NCBI RefSeq assembly: GCF_022385335.1
Contig: NZ_CP092431.1
Coordinates: forward strand, 3,224,001 to 3,288,000
Length of the DNA: 64,000 bases
Direction: 5' to 3'
Source of the DNA: Streptomyces deccanensis
GTDB lineage: Bacteria; Actinomycetota; Actinomycetes; Streptomycetales; Streptomycetaceae
In this document: piece by piece, positions 42,965 through 50,649 of the stretch
Numbering within the stretch: the first letter of the stretch is position 1
Layout: every line of letters starts with the position of its first letter
Notes under the pieces: generated by a model
What the model was told of the DNA's origin: nothing
Databases searched by the model: none
The model's input: only the letters and a program-made list of their open reading frames with translations
Translations under genes and position numbers: made by a program

Positions 42965-43015
42965 CGAAAGCTCCCAAGAGGACGGGGAGGAAGGGAAGGA
43001 CGAGCGAATCACTTA

Positions 43016-43061
43016 ATTGCCCATCGATGTGCAGACTAGTTTATTGCCCATTGCTGTGCAA
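43016..43061. promoter_or_regulatory. Divergent promoter and paired TetR operator between MFS and tetR
   Basis: Two direct copies of ATTGCCCATNGNTGTGCA (43016-43033 and 43043-43060), each an imperfect dyad (TGCCCAT / ATGTGCA). Leftward promoter: -35 TTGCAC (complement of 43056-43061), 17 bp, -10 TAGTCT (complement of 43033-43038), so both elements touch operator copies. A rightward promoter TTGCCC (43017-43022), 17 bp, TTTATT (43040-43045) is possible. Confidence 0.72.
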
Positions 43062-43118
43062 CTATCGCGATGACTCCCTCCCCTCCCCCGCCCCCTCCCC
43101 CGCCCCCGAGGTACCGAC

Positions 43119-43832
43119 GTGACCAGCCGACCAGCACGAACACCGACGGCGCGGCCTTCTCCGGCAGAGCCCCGCGAGGCGCCGACCCCTCCCGGTCCGG
43201 CCGCGGCTCCGGCGCAGCGGCGGGACGCGCGGGCCACCCGGGCCCGGATCCTCGACGCGGCCCGGCGGGAGCTGGCCCGCGACGCCGACAGCCGCCTGGA
43301 GGACATCGCCGGTGCCGCCGGTGTGGCCCGGCGCACCGTCTACGTCCACTTCGCCGGCCGGGCCGCGCTCGTCGAGGGCCTGGCCGCCGAGGCGGCGGAC
43401 GCCATCCGGCGCGCCGTCGCGGGCACCCCCGTAGAGACCTCCGACGCCGCCACCGACCTGGCGCGCTTCGTCCTCACGGTGTGGCCCGTCGGCGACCGCT
43501 ACCGCACCCTCATCCGGTTGGCCCGCGGCCAGGACCTCGCCCCGGTCCGCGTCGACGAACTACTGGCCCCCGCCCGCGACTTGGTCACGCGCGTCCTGGC
43601 GCACGGCCGCCGACAGGGCGTCTTCCAGACCACCGTCCCGCCCGCCCCGCTCACCCGGGCCATCGAGGCCCAACTGCTGGGCCTGCTCGACTGCGTCAAC
43701 CGAGGCCTCTGGTCCGACGACGGCACCGGAGCGGCCACCGCCGCCCTGATCGCCGCCGGAGTCGCCCCGGACACCGCCGCCACGAAGGTCGCTCACGCAC
43801 GGAAGACCGGGTCGCCCTCGGGCCCCGTCTGA
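43119..43832 (+). CDS. TetR-family regulator of the divergent MFS exporter
   Basis: 237 residues. A Pro/Ala-rich N-terminal tail of about 35 residues precedes the HTH: RATRARILDAARRELARD, then LEDIAGAAGVARRTVYVHFAGRAALVEGLA. The ligand domain contains WPVGDRYRTLIRLARG and GVFQTTVPPAPLTRAIEAQLLGLLDCVN. GTG 43119 is the first start after the operator region. It is clearly paralogous to the TetR gene at 44133-44792. Operator copies in the shared spacer support control of the exporter. Confidence 0.87.
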   Translation: MTSRPARTPTARPSPAEPREAPTPPGPAAAPAQRRDARATRARILDAARRELARDADSRLEDIAGAAGVARRTVYVHFAGRAALVEGLAAEAADAIRRAVAGTPVETSDAATDLARFVLTVWPVGDRYRTLIRLARGQDLAPVRVDELLAPARDLVTRVLAHGRRQGVFQTTVPPAPLTRAIEAQLLGLLDCVNRGLWSDDGTGAATAALIAAGVAPDTAATKVAHARKTGSPSGPV

Positions 43833-44126
43833 AACCCCGAGTCCCGGCTGAACCCCGAGTCCCGTCTCCAACCGGGAGCCCGTACCCCACTCACACGCAC
43901 GTCCACGGACGTCAAGGGCGCGGGCCGCGTCGCCCTGCCCGAGGCGGGTGAGAGGCTGCTCGATCAGGTCTTCGCCGAGCCGATCGCGCTGCGCAACATC
44001 CCCGACGGCCTCCGGCTGCGCTCGGCCACCACCACGGAGCAGGGCATCTCCGCGCATTTCTCCGGCGAGTCGGTCACCTTCCGCCGCGACGACGCCCGGG
44101 ACACCTCGTCGAACAGGTCGGCCTGA
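43833..44126 (+). pseudogene. Remnant of a DUF2993 (LmeA-like) gene, C-terminal part only
   Basis: In the frame that continues past the tetR stop, about 70 residues look protein-like: VALPEAGERLLDQVFAEP, IPDGLRLRSATTTEQGIS, then AHFSGESVTFR before TGA 44124-44126. This resembles the end of DUF2993 lipoprotein-like proteins. There is no start codon or N-terminal part; upstream are two near-copies of AACCCCGAGTCCCG (43833 onward). Likely the tail of a gene lost when the neighbouring regulators were rearranged. Confidence 0.5.
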
Positions 44127-44132
44127 GAGAAA

Positions 44133-44792
44133 TCAGGCGTCGTCGGCCGGAGGAGCCACAGCCAGCGCCGACGCGACCTCCTCGACCACCGCGCTCGCCC
44201 GCCCCTCCGGCACGCCGGCCGCGATGAGGGTGGCCGTGGCGATCCGGTGCCCGTCGTCCTCCAGCGCGCCGGTGTTGACGGACTCCAGGAGCGCGACGTG
44301 CATCGCCTCCAGACCGGCGCTCTGCACGGCGGGCGGCAGATGGGAGTGGAAGACGCCGTCCCGCTGCCCGCGCTCCAGGATCCCCGTGGCGGCATCCCGG
44401 GCCGGCGCGAGCACCTCGGCGACGCGTTCGGCGCCGAGGTCCCGCCGGGCGAGCGCCAGCAGCATCCGGTAGCGGTCACCCACGGGCCACATCCGGAGCA
44501 CGAACCGCGCCAGCGCCCGCTCGGCCGGCTCCGCCGGATCCCCCGACTCCGGCCCGGCCTCCACCGTGTTCCGCAACGTCTCGGCGGCTTCCTCGGCGAG
44601 CGCCTCCAGCAGCGCGGCCCGCCCCGGGAAGTGACCGAAGAGGGTACGCCGGACGACCCCGGCGGCCCGCGCCAGCTCCTCCAGCGTGACATCGGGGTTC
44701 CGCCCCAGCTCCTCACGGGCCGTGGCCAGGATGCGCGCCCGGTTGGACCGCGAATTACGGCGCAGCGGCTCGCGGGCCACGGGCTTGCTCAC
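44133..44792 (-). CDS. TetR-family regulator, paralogue of the neighbouring TetR
   Basis: 219 residues. HTH: NRARILATAREELGRN, LEELARAAGVVRRTLFGHFPGRAALLEAL. The ligand domain tracks the 43119-43832 protein closely (MWPVGDRYRMLLALARR against VWPVGDRYRTLIRLARG; GVFHSHLPPAVQSAGLEAMH against GVFQTTVPPAPLTRAIEA), so the two are duplicates now facing each other. ATG/GTG start at 44792. A TGACAAAATGG segment about 80 bp upstream may be its promoter or operator. Its target is not obvious. Confidence 0.85.
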   Translation of the reverse strand: MSKPVAREPLRRNSRSNRARILATAREELGRNPDVTLEELARAAGVVRRTLFGHFPGRAALLEALAEEAAETLRNTVEAGPESGDPAEPAERALARFVLRMWPVGDRYRMLLALARRDLGAERVAEVLAPARDAATGILERGQRDGVFHSHLPPAVQSAGLEAMHVALLESVNTGALEDDGHRIATATLIAAGVPEGRASAVVEEVASALAVAPPADDA

Positions 44793-44968
44793 GGAGAACC
44801 TCGAAGTAGGGGAGGGATGGGAAGGATGGCAGGACAGCGGGACGGACGAACAGTGGGCCCCATTTTGTCACGCCGAGCCGGAACCCCCGCGGCCACGAGT
44901 CGCACGGCCGCCAGCTGCCAGGCCGTGTGCTGCCCGGCCGCAAGCTGCTCGCCCCACGCCCCCGCAGT

Positions 44969-44992
44969 CGACACCGACGCCGACACCGACGC
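44969..44992. repeat. Two tandem 12-bp units
   Basis: CGACACCGACGC occurs twice in direct succession just before the 3' end of the leftward regulator gene. Confidence 0.6.
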
Positions 44993-44995
44993 CCC

Positions 44996-45661
44996 TCACC
45001 CCCGGATCAGCCCCAGCTCCCCCGCCCGCACCCCCGCCTGGAAGCGCGACGCCGCGTCCAGGCTGACGAGCAGTTCCGCGACCCGGCGGCGGTAGGTGCG
45101 CAGCGACATGCCCAGCTCTCGTGCGGCCACCTCGTCGGTGGCGCCGGAGACCAGGGCGTTCAGGACCAGGGAGGTCCGGGCGTCCAGCCGGGGCCGCTGC
45201 GGATCGAGGAAGGTGGACAGGTCGGCCGCGCTCTCCCAGGCCGCTTCGAACAGCGCGTAGGTGCCGCCGATCAGGGCCGGAGAGGCACTCATCGTGTACG
45301 TGCGCGCCGTCGGGGCGCCCGGCGCGGAGGCCGCCGGGTCGGTGAGGATCATGGTCCGCCGGTCGATGATGACGGTGCCCTGCGGCAGCGGTGCCGTGGC
45401 GATCCGGATCCGGAAGCCGTGCGCGGCCATCTCCCGCAGAACGTCCCGGTCCCCCTCGTCGGCGAGCACGGCGGGGCTGTACAGCTTGCGTGACATGGGC
45501 CCCTTGCCGAGGCGCATCTGACGGCGGGCGGCCTCACGGGCTCCGGGCCAGGTGTCGAGATCGTGGGCGATGTGCACCCATTCCCCGGCGTCCGACTCCG
45601 CAAGGGGCCCGACCCGGGCCCAGAACTCGCCCTCACCGCGAAGTTCGATGACCTGTGCCAT
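44996..45661 (-). CDS. HTH regulator with LuxR-like C-terminal domain
   Basis: 221 residues. The N-terminal part (EWVHIAHDLDTWPG, GPMSRKLYSPAVLADEGDRDVLREMAAHGFRIRI, QGTVIIDRRTMIL) is like the sensor of TrmB/phospholipase-like Streptomyces regulators; the C-terminus has an HTH (VLNALVSGATDEVAARELGMSLRTYRRRVAELLVSLDA). ATG 45661 is the probable start. It is divergent from an NAD(P)-binding protein and two dyads lie in the 73-bp spacer, one covering its start codon. Confidence 0.72.
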   Translation of the reverse strand: MAQVIELRGEGEFWARVGPLAESDAGEWVHIAHDLDTWPGAREAARRQMRLGKGPMSRKLYSPAVLADEGDRDVLREMAAHGFRIRIATAPLPQGTVIIDRRTMILTDPAASAPGAPTARTYTMSASPALIGGTYALFEAAWESAADLSTFLDPQRPRLDARTSLVLNALVSGATDEVAARELGMSLRTYRRRVAELLVSLDAASRFQAGVRAGELGLIRG

Positions 45662-45693
45662 ACGCCCAGTATGGCGTTGGCAGGAAAGTGCCA
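45659..45693. promoter_or_regulatory. Two dyads in the divergent spacer
   Basis: CATAC-GCCCA-GTATG (45659-45673) overlaps the regulator's start codon; TGGCA-GGAAAG-TGCCA (45678-45693) lies between the genes. Likely binding sites for the regulator itself. Confidence 0.5.
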
Positions 45694-45734
45694 CGGGCTC
45701 GCCCGAGGGGCGCGGATCCAGCAGGCTCACCTCC

Positions 45735-46361
45735 ATGAATCTTCTGATCCTCGGTGCGACCGGCCCCACCGGCCGCCACGTCGTCGACCTGGCCCTCGCG
45801 GCGGGCGACACCGTCACCGTCCTGGCCCGTAGGCCGGAGGCGCTGGAGGACCTGGCGGACCGGGTGACCGTGGTCGCCGGGGACGCGACCTCGCGGAGCG
45901 ACGTCGCGAAAGCCATGGTCGGGCAGGACGCCGTCGTCTCCGCTCTCGGCAGGAGCACCTCGATACGTGCCGACGACCTGTTCACCCGCGCCGCGGCCGC
46001 CGTGGTCGGCGCGGCCGGGGAGCAGCACGTCTCCCGGCTGGTGTGGCTGTCCTCGTTCGGGGTGGGTGAGACCTACCGGTCGGCAAGCGTCGTACAGAAG
46101 CTCTTCTACCGCACCTTCCTCCGGAACATCTACGCGAACAAGGAGCTCTCCGAGAGGGCGATCCGCTCCAGCGACCTGGACTGGACGCTGGTCTACCCGA
46201 CCATGCTGACCAAGGGCCCCGCCAAGGGCAGTTACCTCGCCGACGACCGTCTCCCGATGAGGGGCAACCCGACGATCAGCCGCGCGGACGTCGCCGACTT
46301 CCTGCACAAGGCGGCCCACGACCCCACCTGGATCCACCGCGACGCCGTCATCACGGACTGA
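45735..46361 (+). CDS. NAD(P)-binding Rossmann protein (NmrA/atypical SDR type)
   Basis: 208 residues. Glycine motif LLILGATGPTGRHVVDLAL, then VTVLARRPEAL, VVAGDATSR, DAVVSALG, LVWLSSFGVGE and DWTLVYPTMLT in the order of NAD(P)H-binding atypical short-chain proteins (flavin reductase/NmrA-like). The SDR Tyr-x-x-x-Lys is not visible, so a sensor or reductase role is open. ATG 45735; the regulator at 44996-45661 is divergent and probably controls it. Confidence 0.83.
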   Translation: MNLLILGATGPTGRHVVDLALAAGDTVTVLARRPEALEDLADRVTVVAGDATSRSDVAKAMVGQDAVVSALGRSTSIRADDLFTRAAAAVVGAAGEQHVSRLVWLSSFGVGETYRSASVVQKLFYRTFLRNIYANKELSERAIRSSDLDWTLVYPTMLTKGPAKGSYLADDRLPMRGNPTISRADVADFLHKAAHDPTWIHRDAVITD

Positions 46362-46420
46362 CGGACCCACGGACCCACGGACCCATGGATTCACGGACCC
46401 ACGGATCCACGGACTGACGG
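46353..46420. repeat. Tandem 9-bp minisatellite between convergent genes
   Basis: About seven variants of CACGGACCC in a row (e.g. GACGGACCCACGGACCCACG), flanked at both ends by GGACTGACGG. It begins within the last codons of the NAD(P)-binding gene and fills most of the spacer to the GH32 gene. Confidence 0.75.
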
Positions 46421-46442
46421 TCAGCCGACTCCCCGTATCGGA

Positions 46443-48038
46443 TCAGACCGCGAACTCCCGGATCACCACATCCCGGAACACCGCCCGCCCGTCGATCGTG
46501 AACAGTGCCAGCCCCGTGTCGGACGGGTCGGGGAAGGCCACGGTCGAGTGCGTGTACCGGCCGTCGTCGACGAACATCTCGACGGACGTGCGGTCGACGA
46601 GGACGCGCAGGCGGACCGTGCCGGCGGTCCGGTCGAAGGGCGTACGGCTCTCCTGCCAGCGCCCGGACGCGTCAGGGCCCACGGTGTAACCGCGGTTGAC
46701 GAACGCGTAGTCGCCGTAGATCCCCACGTCGACGTGCCGCCCACCGTCCGCCGAACGCCGCAACTGCAGCCCGGCGCCCAGCAGTTGGTCCCAGGTGATG
46801 TCGCAGGTCAGCTCGTACGCGGTGCCCGTGTAGTCCAGCGGGCGGCTGCCGTCGACCATGATGTCGCCGAGCTCCACCGTGCGCGACACATGGTCGTCCA
46901 GGGCCGCCACCGGCCGGGAGGCCAGGTAGTACGTACCCGTCGGCGCGCGCCGCAGCCGTACCTCGCGGACGATCGAGTCGGTGCCGTTGAAGCCGTCGCA
47001 CTCCATCGTGGGTGTGGTGCCGGCGTAGTCCCAGTGGTTCAACCAGCCGATGGCGTACCGCGCGGCCGGGTCCAGGGCCCCGTTCGCGTCGCGTTTGTCG
47101 AAGGTGACCGCCGCGTACCAGTCCCAGCCGTGGTCCAGCCACTGGGGGTCGGGCGCGTCCGCGGTGAAGGTCGTGCCGTCGAAGGAGCCCGTCCAGTAGG
47201 CGAACGTGCTCGGCAGCCCGGAGCCCTTGCCGTTGGCGCTGACGCCCAGGACCCACTTCCAGGTCCCGTCCTCCGCCCTGACGCGGAACAGGTCGGGGCA
47301 CTCCAGAACCCCGATGCCGCCCTTGATGAAACCGCCGACGTAGGTCCAGGACTTGAGGTCCGCCGAATGGTAGAAGCCCACTTTGTCGTTCTCGGCGAGC
47401 AGCATCACCCACCGCCCGCGCTCCTCGTCCCGGAGGATCTTGGGGTCGCGGAAGTCCCGTACGCCGGGGTTGGGGAGGACCGGGGCGGTGCCGTGGTTCG
47501 TGAAGGTGCGGCCGCCGTCCGTCGAGTAGTACAGGTACTGCGCCTGGGTGAGGTCGTCGGGCGCCATGGTGGCGAGGACGATCACCGCTCCCGCGCCGAA
47601 CCCGGCCGTGTCGTGCGTGTCGATGACCGCCGAGCCGGACCAGACATCGCCGTTGGGGGTCGTGTCCTTCGGCACGGCGATCCCCCGGTCGGTGAAGGAG
47701 ACGAGGTCGGTGCTGGTGGCCAGGCGCCAGGCGGTGCCGGCCGTCGTGCCGCCCGTCGAGTAGTCGGGGTTGTAGAGGTAGTAGTAGTGGTACTCGCCGT
47801 CGATCCAGATCGGGCGCTGCGGGTCGTTCATCCACTGGTCGGGGACCGTGAAGTGGTACGCGGCGCGGTAGCTGCCCGTGCACGCGGCGGTCGCCTCTCC
47901 GGCCGCCGCCACTGCCACCGCCGGTCTCCCGACACCCGGCAGCAGCGCACCGGCGACGCCGACGGCCGAGGCCGCCAGCAGCGACCGCCTGGACGGTGTC
48001 CCCCCTGGCCCGAGCGAACTCCTCGACATGCCACGCAT
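46443..48038 (-). CDS. Secreted GH32 fructan hydrolase (levanase/inulinase type)
   Basis: 531 residues. A Tat signal (SRRSLLAASAVGVAG, ending near AVAAAG) sends it outside. GH32 catalytic motifs: DQWMNDPQRP (nucleophile Asp), FRDPKIL (transition-state Asp) and ECPDLF (acid/base Glu). A C-terminal beta-sandwich includes VRLRVLVDRTSVEMFVDDG. It would cut extracellular levan or inulin, with products taken up by the divergent ABC system. ATG 48038 has AAGGGAG upstream. Controlled through the LacI-type site at 48101-48114. Confidence 0.88.
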   Translation of the reverse strand: MRGMSRSSLGPGGTPSRRSLLAASAVGVAGALLPGVGRPAVAVAAAGEATAACTGSYRAAYHFTVPDQWMNDPQRPIWIDGEYHYYYLYNPDYSTGGTTAGTAWRLATSTDLVSFTDRGIAVPKDTTPNGDVWSGSAVIDTHDTAGFGAGAVIVLATMAPDDLTQAQYLYYSTDGGRTFTNHGTAPVLPNPGVRDFRDPKILRDEERGRWVMLLAENDKVGFYHSADLKSWTYVGGFIKGGIGVLECPDLFRVRAEDGTWKWVLGVSANGKGSGLPSTFAYWTGSFDGTTFTADAPDPQWLDHGWDWYAAVTFDKRDANGALDPAARYAIGWLNHWDYAGTTPTMECDGFNGTDSIVREVRLRRAPTGTYYLASRPVAALDDHVSRTVELGDIMVDGSRPLDYTGTAYELTCDITWDQLLGAGLQLRRSADGGRHVDVGIYGDYAFVNRGYTVGPDASGRWQESRTPFDRTAGTVRLRVLVDRTSVEMFVDDGRYTHSTVAFPDPSDTGLALFTIDGRAVFRDVVIREFAV

Positions 48039-48091
48039 GGTGCGGCTCCCTTCCCCGACGTCGTCGTCGGAACACGGCTCCTGTGGCCGGA

Positions 48092-48119
48092 ACCGTATAC
48101 CTAACTCGTTAAAGGTCAA
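48092..48119 (-). promoter_or_regulatory. Promoter and LacI-type operator of the secreted GH32 gene
   Basis: On the minus strand: -35 TTGACC (48119-48114), 16 bp, -10 TACGGT (48097-48092). The spacer contains CTAACTCGTTAAAG (plus strand 48101-48114), a degraded form of the palindrome before the binding-protein gene. Confidence 0.65.
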
Positions 48120-48167
48120 GCCCTCGCACACCGTCCGTCCGCACAACTTCCCGTCGGACAACATCCC

Positions 48168-48228
48168 TTGACAGAGACGTGAGGGGGTTCCCATCATCGG
48201 GGAACCACCTTCGGCTAACTCGAGTTAG
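48168..48228 (+). promoter_or_regulatory. Promoter and LacI-type operator of the sugar ABC operon
   Basis: -35 TTGACA (48168-48173), 18 bp, -10 CATCAT (48192-48197). A perfect palindrome CTAACTCGAGTTAG (48215-48228) lies 8 bp before the start codon, where a Shine-Dalgarno sequence should be; none is present. A second dyad GGTTCCC-N7-GGGAACC (48186-48206) covers the -10. TAGGCT at 48226-48231 could instead drive a leaderless transcript. Confidence 0.65.
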
Positions 48229-48236
48229 GCTCGCCG

Positions 48237-49646
48237 ATGACCGACTCGCTCCTCTCCCGCCGTGGCCTGATGCGCTACGGCGCGTACGGCGCCGGAGCCG
48301 CCGCCGTCGCCGGTGTCGCGGCCGGCTGGGACCGCCTCACCGCCGCCGACATCCCCGGTCGCGACGACGGCTCACTCGTCATCGCCACCCTCGGCTCCGC
48401 CTTCAACCCCGAGGCGCAACGCGCCCTCCGCGACGGGTTCCGCGAGGTCCACCCCGACATCAGGATCCGTATCAACCCCGTCCAGGCCTACGACTGGTCG
48501 GACTTCTTCTCCAAGATCCTCACGCAGATCGCCGCGGGCACCGCGCCCGACCTCGTGTACGTGGCCACCGAGGGCGTGCAGCTCTTCGCCCGGCGGCTCG
48601 GCGTCCCGCTGGACGCGTGGGCGAAGCGGGACGCGGCCGAGCTGCGCACGTACTTCGCCGACGTCCACCCCTCGCTGGTCGAGTCGATGATGTACGAGGG
48701 GAGCCTCTACCAGCTGCCTGTCGAGTTCAACGCGGCCGACATGTACCTCAACACCCGGGTCCTGGAACGCGCGGGCGCCGAACTCCCCGACGACGACTGG
48801 ACCCGCGACGACTTCACGGCCCTGCTGCGCGCGATGAAACGCAGCAACGGCGCCGCATTCACCCCGTACTTCTGGACCAACCGCCTGTGGGGCGGAGTGG
48901 TCCCCTGGCTGTTCGCGGGCGGCACCAACCTCCTCGCCGAGTCCAAGGCCCCCGGGGGCGACTGGCTCTGGAACTCCTTCTACCCCGAGGCGGAGCGGCG
49001 CGGCCGGGGCGGCGGCTACCGGTGGACGACCCCGCTGGCCGACACCGACCGGGTCGCGGAGGTCTACGACTACCTCGCCTCCCTCGTCCAGGACGACCTG
49101 TGCACCCGGCCGGAGGGCGGCGACGGCCGGAACCTCGTCGGTGTGTTCTCCACCGGCCGCGTCGGTGTCACCCCGGCGGGCGGCTTCTGGGCCGGCGGCC
49201 TGCACGAGGCGGGCATGAAGCCGACCGACTACGACGTCCGGTACTTCCCGCGCGGGCGCGCACGGCGTCACCAGTTCGGCGCCGCCGGGTACGCGATGCT
49301 GCGCACGTCGAGGATGCGGGACGAGGCCTGGGAGTTCATCAAGTACACCGCCCGCGAGGACGTGATGACCCAGCTCTTCGCGGCCAACCAGACCACCCCG
49401 GCCCGCCGCTCCATGGTCGACGCGGCCCGCTACCGGAAGACCGGCCCGGCGCACTGGCAGGTCTTCTACGACACCCTCGACAAGATCCCCTCGACCGGCC
49501 CGATCCCGGCCCCGCCGCAGGTCAACGAGGTCGAACAACTGCTGATCAAGCACACCGGAACCGCCCTCGCGAGCCCCGGAGCGGTGCGCCCCGCCCTGCG
49601 CCGGCTGCAGGGGGACCTGGAGCGGGCCATGGAGCGTGAAGTGTGA
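48237..49646 (+). CDS. Sugar ABC transporter substrate-binding protein with Tat-type signal and no lipobox
   Basis: 469 residues, family 1 extracellular solute-binding fold (VIATLGSAFNPEAQRAL, QIAAGTAPDLVYVATEGVQL, LYQLPVEFNAADMYLN, AAGYAMLRTSRMRDEAWEFIKY). The N-terminus has a twin-arginine motif SRRGLMRYGAYGAG and a hydrophobic stretch to residue about 30, but no Cys that could be a lipobox, unusual for a Gram-positive binding protein. Probably binds fructo-oligosaccharides released by the secreted GH32. No SD is visible before ATG 48237. Its GTGA end is coupled to the permease gene. Confidence 0.85.
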   Translation: MTDSLLSRRGLMRYGAYGAGAAAVAGVAAGWDRLTAADIPGRDDGSLVIATLGSAFNPEAQRALRDGFREVHPDIRIRINPVQAYDWSDFFSKILTQIAAGTAPDLVYVATEGVQLFARRLGVPLDAWAKRDAAELRTYFADVHPSLVESMMYEGSLYQLPVEFNAADMYLNTRVLERAGAELPDDDWTRDDFTALLRAMKRSNGAAFTPYFWTNRLWGGVVPWLFAGGTNLLAESKAPGGDWLWNSFYPEAERRGRGGGYRWTTPLADTDRVAEVYDYLASLVQDDLCTRPEGGDGRNLVGVFSTGRVGVTPAGGFWAGGLHEAGMKPTDYDVRYFPRGRARRHQFGAAGYAMLRTSRMRDEAWEFIKYTAREDVMTQLFAANQTTPARRSMVDAARYRKTGPAHWQVFYDTLDKIPSTGPIPAPPQVNEVEQLLIKHTGTALASPGAVRPALRRLQGDLERAMEREV

Positions 49647-50635
49647 CGAACACCGAGATCAGGTCCGTACGGCCGGAGCCCGCCGGTCCCCGCAAGACCC
49701 GCGGGCCCCGTCAGTCCCGTGAGCCCTCCGAGTCCACGACCTCCACGACCCCCGCCTCCCGCTCCCGGGGCGCCCGCCTGCTCGCCGTCCTCTTCCTCGC
49801 GCCCACCGTCGTCGGCATCGTCGTCTTCACGGTCGTCCCCATCGTCGGCTCGATCGCCCTCAGCCTGTTCCAGTGGGACGTGATCGAGGACCCGCGGTGG
49901 GCGGGAGCGGCCAACTACCGCGAGATCCTGACCGATTCGACGGTCCTCGTCTCCTTCCGCAACACGCTCGTCTTCATGGTGCTCGCGGTCGCGCTGCAAC
50001 TGCTGATCGCGCTCGCGCTGGCGATCGCGGTGAACGGCCGGATGCCCATGTGGCTCCGCTCCGTGTTCCGTTCGGCGTTCTTCTTCCCGCTGGTGCTGTC
50101 CGCCGCGTCCCTCTCGGTGGTGATGAAGTACCTGTTCAACCAGGACTTCGGCCCCGTCAACTGGCTGCTCGGCACGGTCGGCATCCCCTCGGTCCCCTGG
50201 CTGACCTCGGAGAACGGGGCGATGGCGGCCGTGGTCCTGGCGTACGTCTGGCAGCAGTTCGGCTTCTCGTTCCTGCTGTTCGTCGGCGGCCTGAACACCA
50301 TCCCGAAGGAGGTGCACGAGGCGGCGTCGCTGGACGGCGCGAGCGGTCCGCGCAAACACCTCGCGATCACCCTGCCGCTGCTGTCGCCCACACTGCTGGT
50401 GGCGTCCGTGGTCGGCATCATCAACGCCCTCCAGGTCTTCGAGCAGCCGTACGTCCTCACGGCCGGCGGCCCCGGCGACTCCACTCGCACGGTCGTGATG
50501 GTCATCTACGAGACGGCCTTCGAGCAGCTCCGCTTCGGCGAGGCGTCCGCCGTGGGCGTCCTGCTCTTCGCCCTGATCATGGCGGTCACCGCACTCCAGT
50601 TCCGGCTCAGCCGGCGTTACGTCCACTACCAGTGA
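49643..50635 (+). CDS. Sugar ABC transporter permease (MalF-like)
   Basis: 330 residues. A Pro/Ser-rich cytoplasmic N-terminus of about 45 residues, then six TM helices. The EAA loop reads HEAASLDGASGPRKHLAITLPLLSP, the contact site for the ATPase. GTG 49643 overlaps the binding-protein stop. No ATPase gene is present in the operon, so the shared Streptomyces ATPase MsiK presumably energises it (established for other Streptomyces sugar importers; inference here). Confidence 0.88.
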   Translation: MTNTEIRSVRPEPAGPRKTRGPRQSREPSESTTSTTPASRSRGARLLAVLFLAPTVVGIVVFTVVPIVGSIALSLFQWDVIEDPRWAGAANYREILTDSTVLVSFRNTLVFMVLAVALQLLIALALAIAVNGRMPMWLRSVFRSAFFFPLVLSAASLSVVMKYLFNQDFGPVNWLLGTVGIPSVPWLTSENGAMAAVVLAYVWQQFGFSFLLFVGGLNTIPKEVHEAASLDGASGPRKHLAITLPLLSPTLLVASVVGIINALQVFEQPYVLTAGGPGDSTRTVVMVIYETAFEQLRFGEASAVGVLLFALIMAVTALQFRLSRRYVHYQ

Positions 50636-50649
50636 GCCGGGTGAGCCCT

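Noticed and set aside
41093..43039. 648-codon plus-strand frame opposite the MFS exporter
   Set aside because: His/Arg/Asp-rich antisense composition with no domain. The exporter on the other strand has 14 membrane segments.
43016..43060. Direct repeats considered as a CRISPR-like array
   Set aside because: Only two copies, in a 27-bp spacing, overlapping promoter elements. Operator sites explain them.
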